DNA of 47,609 nucleotides from IMG/VR virus record IMGVR_UViG_3300016457_000773, positions 1 to 47,609 of that record; one strand, given 5' to 3'. This document shows positions 27,065-34,963 of the stretch, piece by piece. Source of the DNA: a virus. The stretch's first letter is position 1. Every line of letters starts with the position of its first letter. A program made the translations under genes and the position numbers. Under the pieces are notes generated by a model, which worked only from the letters and a program-made list of their open reading frames with translations, was not told the origin of the DNA and did no database searches.

Positions 27065-27550
27065 CTAACTCTTTAAATATACTAACCAAAAACTTCCAAA
27101 TTTAAATGTTGCAGTAGCATTACTATTACTTCTAACTTGCAATTTAAAATTCCTGCCATATCCATTAACAGTAAAATATAAAGGCAAAGTTACAAGACTA
27201 TAAGAACCAGTACCCATACCAGTTTGCCCCAGAATATATCCCGCTTGTTCAGAATCCGTTAGATTAAATAATCTAAATTCAAATTCAACCCCATTATTCC
27301 CTTCAAATACTAAACTAACCATTCCTATATAATCACCAGGATTGCTGATAGTCATTACATCCCCGCTTAAAACAAACCCATAAGATTCTGTACCAGACCA
27401 TAAATCATGGGCTACATTAGTAATATGATACCAACTACCAGCGGTTAAATTTATGTCAACATCTTCTTCTTCAAATCCACCATATATCAAATAAGTGCTA
27501 TCAATAGAGATTTGATTAAATACTGAAGCTGTCTTATGAGAAATAGCCAT
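27065..27550 (-). CDS. C1q/TNF-like jelly-roll fibre tip protein, 161 aa
   Basis: The whole protein looks like a single beta sandwich: SVFNQISIDSTYLIYG, AGSWYHITNVAHDLW, GDVMTISNPGDYIGMVSLVF, GVEFEFRLFNL, SLVTLPLYFTVNGYG and a final FKFGSFWLVYLKS. The G-D-Y-x-G-x-V-S-L-V-F strand and the terminal F-x-x-F-W-x-V-Y-L resemble C1q/TNF-like heads found at tips of phage fibres. It follows a LamG-like fibre gene without a gap, so it may form a tip on it. Confidence 0.55.
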   Translation of the reverse strand: MAISHKTASVFNQISIDSTYLIYGGFEEEDVDINLTAGSWYHITNVAHDLWSGTESYGFVLSGDVMTISNPGDYIGMVSLVFEGNNGVEFEFRLFNLTDSEQAGYILGQTGMGTGSYSLVTLPLYFTVNGYGRNFKLQVRSNSNATATFKFGSFWLVYLKS

Positions 27551-29170
27551 TTATACCACCATCCTTTTCATTCTTACAACAATATCTAAACTTGCACTAT
27601 TCCAATTATCCGCTGTTATATATACTGTATCATCAGCATCAAAAGTATCAATTTTCTGTAAAATGGTTAAACTTGCAACATCATTGGCGGCAAAATCAGC
27701 AGAAGCTACTATTTCAGTACCTCCTGAAGTAAACCCAAATTTCAATCCAGTAATAGTATGATTAGTGGTTTCTTTACATACAATAGAATCTATTGCATAC
27801 CCTTTTGGTAATGTAAAAGTAGTATCAGCAGTAGCAGTAAATTTGTAAATTTCCTCGTGATTTGCTGGTAAATTGAATGGTGTTGCACTATTTACAGTTC
27901 CGTGTAATTCATTCCCTGATAAATCTATCCATTGATTATGCCCTATGCCAGAAGGTTCGTATTGGGCAACGCAGCCAATTTGTCTCACTTCTACCGCATC
28001 AACATAAAAATAATCATTAATATTTCCAATACAAGTTACATATACAGTTTGATCATTATTTACATACTTGCAAATAAATTCCCCCCTATACTGAACCCAG
28101 TCGCCCGATACTTCGCCTGTAGGCTCTAAAACTGTCTGTGTCTCACTTTCATTGGCTCGCCCTACTCTAACATTAGCTACCGACGACATAGTTCCTTTAT
28201 TTACCCATATTGTTACTCTATATTTCTTTCCAAGTTGCAAAAAACAAGAACCGCCTTCTTTCAAATACCACCCCATTCGATATACTTCATCAGGTGCGGT
28301 TACATTAGCGGTAAATTTTACTGATGCTCCAGAATTATAATATACAGAATTGTCAACCGAAGCTGTAAGACGATAAGTATATAGATTTGCCACACTATCA
28401 AAATCACGATTATCCCCAAGCAATTTCTGACTTGCTCCTTGATACTTATATGGAACGCCATAATACATGATTTCCTGGATTTCGGATTGGGTGAGAGCAA
28501 TATTATTCAAATAAATGCTATATAACATACAGTTAGTATATGTCGTTCCAACCAATCCAATATCTAAAGCATTACTGTTAGATATATCTCCCACGCTTGT
28601 ATAAGTACCAGAACCATGAGTACCAGCAACAAAATTTCTCCTAATCCCATTTTCGTATAAATATGCTGAAATATCCCTATCATTAACCCAAAATATATTA
28701 TATACTTTCTCTTCTTCAAGAGCAACATCAGAACGCATTTGCCATGTATTTGTACCATCAGATATTACACACAACCAATATACATTACCACTTTCTTTTA
28801 CAATACCTAATTGATAGCCAACAGCAGTAGCAGTATCCCGCTTCCTTATCAACGCTGGCGTTCCCCCTTCAGTCAGTTGAGAAAAATATCCGCTTGGAAA
28901 TTTGACTTTTACTCCTATTACAAAGTCATCAGTTCCAAAGTCTAAATTATTATCATCGGCAATTTGTATATAGTCGTTTATGCCATCAAAATAGTATCCA
29001 GGACCTTTCGAAGAAAGATCTATAAGAGATTGACAATTAGCAAACCTAACTCCATTCCAATCAAGATAACCCGAAACAGGATTATCACCTCTATACACCT
29101 CATTCGTATCCCCAGTAATATTCATTATATCTTGTAAAGTAGAAGCAATGGTTCTATTAGTTAAAGCCAT
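27551..29170 (-). CDS. LamG and carbohydrate-binding-module fibre protein, 539 aa
   Basis: After an N-terminal virion-attachment part (1-50), residues 55-250 form a LamG-like domain: YYFDGINDYIQIADDNNLDF, FVIGVKVKFPSGY and NIALTQSEIQEIMYYGVPY. A second jelly roll (about 260-410; YRLTASVDNSVYYNSGASVK, KKYRVTIWVNKG, YFYVDAVEVRQI) resembles carbohydrate-binding module families 4/9. A repeat-like C-terminal tail (about 430-539) ends in a beta domain. The organisation is that of a receptor-binding protein. It starts with ATG after GGAGGCAACC. Confidence 0.7.
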   Translation of the reverse strand: MALTNRTIASTLQDIMNITGDTNEVYRGDNPVSGYLDWNGVRFANCQSLIDLSSKGPGYYFDGINDYIQIADDNNLDFGTDDFVIGVKVKFPSGYFSQLTEGGTPALIRKRDTATAVGYQLGIVKESGNVYWLCVISDGTNTWQMRSDVALEEEKVYNIFWVNDRDISAYLYENGIRRNFVAGTHGSGTYTSVGDISNSNALDIGLVGTTYTNCMLYSIYLNNIALTQSEIQEIMYYGVPYKYQGASQKLLGDNRDFDSVANLYTYRLTASVDNSVYYNSGASVKFTANVTAPDEVYRMGWYLKEGGSCFLQLGKKYRVTIWVNKGTMSSVANVRVGRANESETQTVLEPTGEVSGDWVQYRGEFICKYVNNDQTVYVTCIGNINDYFYVDAVEVRQIGCVAQYEPSGIGHNQWIDLSGNELHGTVNSATPFNLPANHEEIYKFTATADTTFTLPKGYAIDSIVCKETTNHTITGLKFGFTSGGTEIVASADFAANDVASLTILQKIDTFDADDTVYITADNWNSASLDIVVRMKRMVV

Positions 29171-29191
29171 GGTTGCCTCCTTTGCACTATA

Positions 29192-30304
29192 TTAAACTGC
29201 GTCATTCCACAAAACACTTGCATTTTCCCAAGTAGCTGTTGCTGAATAATAACCATTCCAATAATAATTGGCAGTATTCAATTCTGTAAACAAATAAATC
29301 TCAGCTTGAGTATCTCCACTACCAGTAACAAAGACTTTCGAAATAAGTTCTTCATTACCAGTTAATTGATGTATATCATTGAGCAATAGCCCAGAATTAT
29401 TTCCAAAAACTTGAATACCAGCATAGGAACTTGCAGTTCCTTTCAATATGCCATAAATCAAATAAGGGGTATTTGCTTCAACATCAACTAATCTATATAT
29501 CCAACCGCCGATTGATTGGCTAATCTGCAAACTCTTAGTATCTCGTAAAGCACTTGAAGTCAATGAAGCAGTAGTGCCAGAAGAAACATTCCAATTGGAA
29601 TAATCTGTTTCAAATGGTTCAAACATAAGTTTATCAATGTCAATAAAAGTAGGTCTGGAATTAGTTAATTCTCCTATCAGCATAAAAGCAGTTTCGGGCT
29701 CTGCAATAGGAATTGTCTGAGTCATATAAGAATCGACTTCAGAATCTGCTATTGTTCTATTCAAGAAATGAATATGTACTTTACCCTGTAAGCAATTCTC
29801 TCCTATATTTCGCCAGGTTTGCCCAATAGAAATAGTATTATCAATAGAAGAAAATTCGCTCCATGCAGAAGCATTGTTAGCACTTTCACCAGTATTTAAT
29901 TCTGCTTTTAAATAATTAGTTCCATCAATAGTTTTATTTCTATTACCCCTTACAATTAAAGTATAATAATCACCTAAGTTTAGAGATTTTTGAATATTGC
30001 AACTCTTATCTCTAACAACTACATTAAAAGCATCCTGATTATACCTTATATAAAAAACATCATTAGAATTTCCGTAAAAATCGAAAAAATAAAATGTAGT
30101 TGGTTTCGAAAATAATTGAAACTTTATTATTACAGTGAAATTATTTAAATCAATATGCTTATAATGTTGCCCAACTATCTGGCCACCAACTGGAATATAG
30201 ACAATATCGTTGTTTGACAATACCAGCATTCTTGCTGGCAAATCGGAAGTACTACCATAATTTCTAAATCCAAATCCAGGCGTAAAATATCCTTTTATCA
30301 TCAC
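29192..30304 (-). CDS. LamG and CBM-like fibre protein, 370 aa
   Basis: Residues 65-200 form a LamG-like jelly roll (FTVIIKFQLFSKPTTFYFFD; IRYNQDAFNVVVRDKSC; GKVHIHFLNRTIADSEVDSY), and residues 225-350 a CBM-like beta sandwich (FEPFETDYSNWNVSSG; SLQISQSIGGWIYRLVDVEA). This mirrors the domain order of the neighbouring 539-aa protein, so the two probably arose by duplication and may form different fibres. The start ATGATGATAAAAGG leaves two adjacent ATG codons; either is possible. Confidence 0.65.
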   Translation of the reverse strand: MMIKGYFTPGFGFRNYGSTSDLPARMLVLSNNDIVYIPVGGQIVGQHYKHIDLNNFTVIIKFQLFSKPTTFYFFDFYGNSNDVFYIRYNQDAFNVVVRDKSCNIQKSLNLGDYYTLIVRGNRNKTIDGTNYLKAELNTGESANNASAWSEFSSIDNTISIGQTWRNIGENCLQGKVHIHFLNRTIADSEVDSYMTQTIPIAEPETAFMLIGELTNSRPTFIDIDKLMFEPFETDYSNWNVSSGTTASLTSSALRDTKSLQISQSIGGWIYRLVDVEANTPYLIYGILKGTASSYAGIQVFGNNSGLLLNDIHQLTGNEELISKVFVTGSGDTQAEIYLFTELNTANYYWNGYYSATATWENASVLWNDAV

Positions 30305-30313
30305 TATCCATCA

Positions 30314-30655
30314 TTATATATAACTATCGATATAAACATTTACAGTATTACTTCCTTTAACCCGAAAAGCTAATTTAGAAGCCTTAAACACAATTCTATT
30401 CTCATATCCAGTAGTAGTAGCTATTAATTTATGCCGCTTTGTAGAATCTCCTAAATCAGTTGAAGCATCAGAAGAATCAACAACCATATATATAATATCA
30501 TTAGCACCTTCGCATATAACTCTATGGAAAAATCTTTCACCATCAAGAGTTACTTCCGCAGTTGACCCGCTGGTAACACCTGTTAGTTCAAAATGATCAC
30601 AAGTATCATAATAGTCCTGTGTCCTAACATGATAAGACGGAGTAAATCCAACCAT
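30314..30655 (-). CDS. Small virion protein, 113 aa
   Basis: I do not recognise a family. The protein is beta-rich (FELTGVTSGSTAEVTLDGER; RIVFKASKLAFRVKGSNTVN) and ends in VNVYIDSYI. The TGVTSG and KLAFRVKGS patterns recur in small capsid-attached or fibre-base proteins of AT-rich phages. It is the first gene after the major capsid gene, separated from it by a terminator-like hairpin, so its level should be lower than that of the capsid protein. A capsid-decoration or fibre-base role is inferred. Confidence 0.55.
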   Translation of the reverse strand: MVGFTPSYHVRTQDYYDTCDHFELTGVTSGSTAEVTLDGERFFHRVICEGANDIIYMVVDSSDASTDLGDSTKRHKLIATTTGYENRIVFKASKLAFRVKGSNTVNVYIDSYI

Positions 30656-30675
30656 AAAACACCTCCACAGGGTAA

Positions 30676-30700
30676 AAGGGCGGAGCTATACTCCGCCCTT
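30676..30700 (-). terminator. Hairpin after the major capsid gene (attenuating terminator)
   Basis: AAGGGCGGAG pairs perfectly with CTCCGCCCTT (10 bp, GC-rich in a very AT-rich genome) around the loop TATAG (minus strand), followed by TTTTACCC. The T run is only four to six bases, so termination is probably partial. A leaky terminator after the capsid gene is a common way to make much capsid protein and less of what follows. Confidence 0.65.
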
Positions 30701-30712
30701 ACTTAACTATCA

Positions 30713-31897
30713 TTAAGGATGAGATTTGATAATGTATCTATAATCCCTGTGAGCAGCACCAAATCCTACACTTGCCTTATAAGCAACGACAATATCATTC
30801 ATAAAGCTCATTTCCGAATTAGCCGAAGATTTAGTTACATTGAACTTTTCCCAGAACAGAACTACCAACTGTTTCTTGAAATCACCAAGATACCAATCAT
30901 CAGAATCATTCAAATAAGGAGTATGATACAACTTAAAAGCATAAGGTCCTTGAGGTCCGAATGGGTTCTTAGCATTATTGGTAGTATCATACTGCATTGG
31001 TGAATAAAGCAACTGCCAGGCAGTTGTAGCTTTAGCAGAATGAACCAGCAATACAGAGGGCTTTACAGTTATTTTATCACCATTTTCATCTACCATAGAA
31101 GCAGCATACTGCAAAGCCTCAGCAATCGCAGAAGTACCAAGTGCAGTAGTTATCAGATTTTTATTTACCTGACTCCCCATATAGCTAAGAGAACTATGGT
31201 CAGCAGAATAGAAATTAGACTGCGTAACTTTTGTCCCATCGAAAACAGCACAATTCAAATCTGAAGCTGTTTCAAAACCGAACAGAGTTCTTGGTCTAAT
31301 CTCTATGGTTTCAATTATGAACTCCTCAAACTGGTCGGCAAACTTTTCACCAATCCTTTTGGCTTTATCAAGAATCTGACCTGTCTTATCACTATAAATA
31401 AGCTCCTTAGTCAAGCCGATAGCTCTCTGGAATTTTCCCAATACAACCTTGCATTTCTTTTCCCCGAAATCGGTAAACGAGACAGGACCCTGAGCGGGAA
31501 CAAACTCAAGCCCCTCTTCCCCAGTAAATCCATAAAGCTCCTCACTGTCAGAATTAGAAGCCTCTCCTTCAGTATATAAATCAGAAAGCTGCTCTTTCCG
31601 ATACTCAAAATCGGGAATCATAACACTGGCAATAACATATTTAGTAATATTCGGAAAGGCAGACTTCGAAACAGCTTCCTTTACCATATCAGTATCACCA
31701 TAATCAATATAATCAATACCTACCTGTTTGGCACATCCTTCAAACAAAGCCCGTATGGAAATATTTGAAGAAGATTCTTTGCCAGAAACCAGCTTATCAT
31801 AGAGCTCTCTACCAGCAGCCTCATAAGCCATATAGGCATTGCCATATTCATCTACTTTTGACTGAATGAAATTGCTTATTGTGTCTATTCTATTCAC
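30713..31897 (-). CDS. Major capsid protein, HK97 fold, 394 aa
   Basis: Position after the protease/scaffold and decoration genes, and size, fit the major head protein. Recognisable fold elements are the E-loop region and A-domain helix (KAKRIGEKFADQFEEFIIET around 177-196), the FTDFGEKKCKVVLGKFQRAI segment (139-158) that typically follows the spine of Mu/DUF-type HK97-fold capsids, and the C-terminal P-domain strand FNVTKSSANSEMSFMN. No extra immunoglobulin domain was seen. GGAGGTGAT lies before the ATG. The hairpin at 30676-30700 follows it. Confidence 0.85.
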   Translation of the reverse strand: MNRIDTISNFIQSKVDEYGNAYMAYEAAGRELYDKLVSGKESSSNISIRALFEGCAKQVGIDYIDYGDTDMVKEAVSKSAFPNITKYVIASVMIPDFEYRKEQLSDLYTEGEASNSDSEELYGFTGEEGLEFVPAQGPVSFTDFGEKKCKVVLGKFQRAIGLTKELIYSDKTGQILDKAKRIGEKFADQFEEFIIETIEIRPRTLFGFETASDLNCAVFDGTKVTQSNFYSADHSSLSYMGSQVNKNLITTALGTSAIAEALQYAASMVDENGDKITVKPSVLLVHSAKATTAWQLLYSPMQYDTTNNAKNPFGPQGPYAFKLYHTPYLNDSDDWYLGDFKKQLVVLFWEKFNVTKSSANSEMSFMNDIVVAYKASVGFGAAHRDYRYIIKSHP

Positions 31898-31911
31898 TTT
31901 AAATCACCTCC

Positions 31912-32352
31912 TTAACCTTCGGTAATTGTATCAAACAAGAATCCGCCTTTTGTCAACGCATTGAGATAGAACTTACATCTGCTACCAGCAGACTTGTTTT
32001 CCAATGCCCATAGAAATCCTTCCTGTGTAGCTTTGGCAACATTCCAATCAGTTCCATTAGCACCAGCATTTCTCTTGTAAGCATCTCCTATCTGAGCATT
32101 CCCACCACCAGAAGCGATGGGCACTTCAACAATAGCCTCAAGAGCAATACTAACTCTACCAGCTTCACCAGATTCATGCCCTTCCAGAACAACACCAAGA
32201 AAAATTGAATTATCACCATTATAAGCTACTGCAGAACCCCCAGAAAGAGCTGCAAAATCTCCATAAGCCAATTCAGTACTCGAATCAACAGGAACAGAAA
32301 TTACCAACATAGGATTATAATTACATACACGAACATTGCTTTTCATAGCCAT
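31912..32352 (-). CDS. Capsid decoration/cement protein, 146 aa
   Basis: The protein resembles the beta-rich decoration proteins found directly upstream of capsid genes (DUF2190-like/gpD-like): a short N-terminus, then SVPVDSSTELAYGDFAALSG (20-39), IFLGVVLEGHESGEAGRVSI, and GDAYKRNAGANGTDW. Gly and Ala are abundant and it has a VVLEGHESGEAGRV turn that recurs in this group. It probably stabilises the capsid. Start chosen at ATGGCTATGAAAAG after GGAGGTGAATAG. Confidence 0.7.
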   Translation of the reverse strand: MAMKSNVRVCNYNPMLVISVPVDSSTELAYGDFAALSGGSAVAYNGDNSIFLGVVLEGHESGEAGRVSIALEAIVEVPIASGGGNAQIGDAYKRNAGANGTDWNVAKATQEGFLWALENKSAGSRCKFYLNALTKGGFLFDTITEG

Positions 32353-32359
32353 AGTCTAT

Positions 32360-32851
32360 TCACCTCCTTATAGCTGAGAAAAAGTCTTCCACAGTTAACT
32401 TGTTATCTTTAGGTGTAGTTTTAGGTGGTTTAGTCTTCCCAGCATCATCGATTAACTTTTTAGAATTGCTTAAAGATTCAAGAGCTGAAATTGCTTGCTT
32501 AATTTCTTCCTCATCTTTCTTATTCAATAGGTCTTTCTGAATATACTCTGGCAAATCTTCGAATTTCCCGAGTTTAGATTCACCGACAAGTTTCTTAACC
32601 AGTTCCTCTTTCTCTCTTGCTTCTTTCTCAGCTTTTAACTTTTCCAGCTCCTCGCTAATTTTCTCAAGCTCCTCTTCTTTTCCAGCAAGCTGTTCCTTAA
32701 TACCTTCGAGCTCAGTAAGCAATTCATCAGCTTCTTTAGCCTTTTCCTCAAGTTTCTTAATTTTCTCAGATTCGTTCATTTCTTTAATAATGCTTTCCTT
32801 TACTTCTTCAAAGAGTTCGGGATATTTCTCTTCCAACTCTTTTAGTGTCAT
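32360..32851 (-). CDS. Nested scaffold protein from an internal start, 163 aa
   Basis: Codon 340 of the fusion (ATG at 32849-32851) is preceded by AAGGAAGGTGGTGATGAGAAT. AAGGTGGTGAT is the same strong ribosome-binding pattern used at the other gene starts, and it lies inside a long reading frame at exactly the protease-scaffold junction. This is the lambda C/Nu3-type arrangement, in which the scaffold is also made alone and in excess. The product would be nearly all coiled coil. The nested start is inferred from the Shine-Dalgarno only. Confidence 0.6.
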   Translation of the reverse strand: MTLKELEEKYPELFEEVKESIIKEMNESEKIKKLEEKAKEADELLTELEGIKEQLAGKEEELEKISEELEKLKAEKEAREKEELVKKLVGESKLGKFEDLPEYIQKDLLNKKDEEEIKQAISALESLSNSKKLIDDAGKTKPPKTTPKDNKLTVEDFFSAIRR

Positions 32852-33868
32852 ATTCTCATCACCACCTTCCTTGCTATGGTTTGACTCATAGGCTTTAACA
32901 ATATCCAATTGAGATAGCTGTTTAATAAATTCCTTCACAAGTTTCTTGATATCGTTTCTCTTATCCTCTGTATTTTCATAAAAACTCCATCTAATTTTCT
33001 CAAGAAAGTCCAGAAATCCTATAACAAGTGCTTCTACTGCACGTCTTTCAGAATATTTATCAACGTATTCCCGAAAATCTTCAATAATACCTTCAAACAA
33101 TTCTGCTAACTCAGAGTCGAATGCAGAATGTAACACTCTTACTGCTTTACCGCCAGCAGCATCATAATCAACAACATCAAGCGAAACCGCTTCAACAAAC
33201 TCCTCTACTATAAAACCGCTCTTGCCTTCCATTTTACCTTTCTTACCCCGTACATAGGCATGAATAGAAAACCTAACATTTTCAGGATCACGTTTTACTT
33301 CATCATAAATCCAAGAAGTCATAGGATTATTTGTGAACACCATTTTAACATAAGTCTTTCCATCTTTTCCATAAGCTTCTGTAATTGTAGCAGCCCATTC
33401 CTTAACATCTCTACCAATTACGATGCTTTTAGTCTCCCGTATATGGTTCACAAACACCTTAGGACGTTTCAATAAGAACGGAGCAAGACTCTCAGCAACT
33501 TCTTTAGAATAATAAACACCATTTGCTGACCAACCGCTTTCCAGAGCTATTGCCTCAATAGACCGTTCCTCATCATTGAATTTAGCTTCTGTAAGTGAGA
33601 TAGTAATAGCTTCATTAACTTCTACACAATCTTCTACATCTACATCAAATCCCTCTTTCTTTTTCTTTTTGGCTTTTTCCTTTGCTTTATTAACAGCAGC
33701 CCAAGCTACCGCAAAAGCATAAGCTTCAGCATTCGGAGCTTTATGCTTCTTCGGATCATAAGAATGAAATGCAGCATTAAAAGCTTTAACCCATATTTCC
33801 CGATATTTCTTAGGCAATTTCTTTACATTATCAGGTAAATCTCTATCGCTTATTCCTGAGTACGGCAT
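32360..33868 (-). CDS. ChaB domain - prohead protease - scaffold fusion, 502 aa
   Basis: Three parts are visible. Residues 1-62 are a ChaB domain (MPYSGISDRDLPDNVKKLP, then IWVKAFNAAFHSY and EAYAFAVAWAAVNKAK). Residues about 85-250 are a prohead protease: VFVNHI (His142) and VRFSIHA (Ser201) match the His and Ser of the herpes/HK97-type triad, and AVSLDVVDYDAAGGKA matches its end. Residues 340-460 are a highly charged coiled coil with E/K repeats, typical of scaffolds, and the end TVEDFFSAIRR. The protease would cut head proteins and itself during maturation. It lies just before the decoration and capsid genes. Confidence 0.8.
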   Translation of the reverse strand: MPYSGISDRDLPDNVKKLPKKYREIWVKAFNAAFHSYDPKKHKAPNAEAYAFAVAWAAVNKAKEKAKKKKKEGFDVDVEDCVEVNEAITISLTEAKFNDEERSIEAIALESGWSANGVYYSKEVAESLAPFLLKRPKVFVNHIRETKSIVIGRDVKEWAATITEAYGKDGKTYVKMVFTNNPMTSWIYDEVKRDPENVRFSIHAYVRGKKGKMEGKSGFIVEEFVEAVSLDVVDYDAAGGKAVRVLHSAFDSELAELFEGIIEDFREYVDKYSERRAVEALVIGFLDFLEKIRWSFYENTEDKRNDIKKLVKEFIKQLSQLDIVKAYESNHSKEGGDENMTLKELEEKYPELFEEVKESIIKEMNESEKIKKLEEKAKEADELLTELEGIKEQLAGKEEELEKISEELEKLKAEKEAREKEELVKKLVGESKLGKFEDLPEYIQKDLLNKKDEEEIKQAISALESLSNSKKLIDDAGKTKPPKTTPKDNKLTVEDFFSAIRR

Positions 33869-34002
33869 TCTATATCACCACCTTTAAAGATTATGTGAGT
33901 TTAAATACTTCTCTGTCTTTAAAAGCAGATTAACTGCTTTTACTACATAAAAAATCATAACAATTTCCCAAACCAAGCAAAAATTCTCAAGCATCATCGT
34001 GC
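33869..34002 (-). terminator. Gap with weak hairpin between small gene and protease gene
   Basis: TAAAAGCAG pairs with CTGCTTTTA around ATTAA (33920-33942). The minus-strand 3' flank is not T-rich, so termination is doubtful; it may only stabilise mRNA ends. No gene fits in the remaining 134 nt. Confidence 0.3.
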
Positions 34003-34326
34003 CTAATTTAAGAAAATTAAATTACCATTGTCAATTTCCATTGTCAAAAATTTTTGATAATCGAAATTCTCCGATAGAAAATAAACGAAAAATACAACTT
34101 CTATTAAATCTTTTTTAACTACATTCCCAATAATTGATTTAGATTTCCAATCGTTAATAGCTATAATTAACTCATCGAAAGATTTTATTTCTTTTTTCTT
34201 GGAAAGGTAAGATTCTAATTGAAGAAGATAATAAGTATAGTTATTAAAACTTTTCTCTGTTAAGAAACCATATTCGACTTTCTTACGATATAAATAATAT
34301 AAACATTTAACTAAATTTTTAATCAA
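34003..34326 (-). CDS. Hypothetical helical protein, 107 aa
   Basis: I do not recognise this protein. It is Lys/Tyr/Leu-rich and largely helical (IKNLVKCLYYLYRKKVEYGF; LQLESYLSKKKEI; VVFFVYFLSENFDYQKFLTM). It lies between small genes after the portal and the protease gene. GGTGGTGATGATG precedes the start. The sequence near its end contains TCAAAAATTTTTGA, a palindrome that also occurs at 19593-19606. Confidence 0.6.
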   Translation of the reverse strand: MIKNLVKCLYYLYRKKVEYGFLTEKSFNNYTYYLLQLESYLSKKKEIKSFDELIIAINDWKSKSIIGNVVKKDLIEVVFFVYFLSENFDYQKFLTMEIDNGNLIFLN

Positions 34327-34342
34327 ACATCATCACCACCTC

Positions 34343-34699
34343 TTAAATCGCAGCATTTGTAGTAGTATAGTCTGTGGAATTAAAAGAAGTACCGTAGTCT
34401 AAAGAGCCAATTTTGATAGTAGAAGAATAATCGGGGGCAGACCATTCGATTCGCCAGGGTCGCCAAGGATAAAGTGGGTAGGAATCTGGACATGGAGAAC
34501 AAGGATAATATATATAAATAATTCGAAGCTCCTGTAAACATGAATCTGAAGAACCTTTCTCTGCCTTTTTGAGCAGTATCTTCTCTATACTCCCATCAGG
34601 ACGAAGAATTATTTCTATATCCGCACAATGAACGTTCTCTTTGTTTAATTGGGAAATTAAATTTCTTACAAATTCAGCTACATCACTTTGAGGTTTCAT
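34343..34699 (-). CDS. Hypothetical protein with Pro/Tyr/Trp-rich tail, 118 aa
   Basis: I see no family. The N-terminal 55 residues are a small alpha/beta domain (VAEFVRNLISQLNKEN; IEIILRPDGSIEKILLKK), and the second half is unusual: YYPCSPCPDSYPLYPWRPWR then a Ser/Thr-rich end. The start is the ATG at 34697-34699 with GAGGAAAAG upstream; it overlaps the previous gene by 17 nt. It could be a small virion or assembly protein because of its position between portal and protease. Confidence 0.55.
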   Translation of the reverse strand: MKPQSDVAEFVRNLISQLNKENVHCADIEIILRPDGSIEKILLKKAEKGSSDSCLQELRIIYIYYPCSPCPDSYPLYPWRPWRIEWSAPDYSSTIKIGSLDYGTSFNSTDYTTTNAAI

Positions 34700-34961
34700 T
34701 CTTTTCCTCTTTTCCACCAATTACAAATCTTAAATACTCACTTAAAGTTTGAGCAATGGTAAATTTGTCGTTTAAATTTTGCAAAAGTGCAATATAAACA
34801 GACAGCACATCGGGAAAAAATTTAAATGTTTTTCCGTTGATAGTAGTTTCTGGTAAAATATCGAAATTCAAATCATCGTAAAGCACAATAGTAATAGCGT
34901 CAACGATATTTTTCTTTTCAGTTTGCAAATTTTCTGCTTTAAGCAATTCATTTCCTTTCAT
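34683..34961 (-). CDS. Hypothetical protein, 92 aa
   Basis: I do not recognise it. It is an alpha/beta protein with segments LQTEKKNIVDAITIVLYDDL, FFPDVLSVYIALLQNLNDKF and TIAQTLSEYLRFVIGGK. The start is the ATG at 34959-34961, 7 nt after AAGGAGGAG; the portal stop lies between. Its place after the portal gene matches small neck or portal-associated proteins. Confidence 0.6.
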   Translation of the reverse strand: MKGNELLKAENLQTEKKNIVDAITIVLYDDLNFDILPETTINGKTFKFFPDVLSVYIALLQNLNDKFTIAQTLSEYLRFVIGGKEEKNETSK

Positions 34962-34963
34962 TA

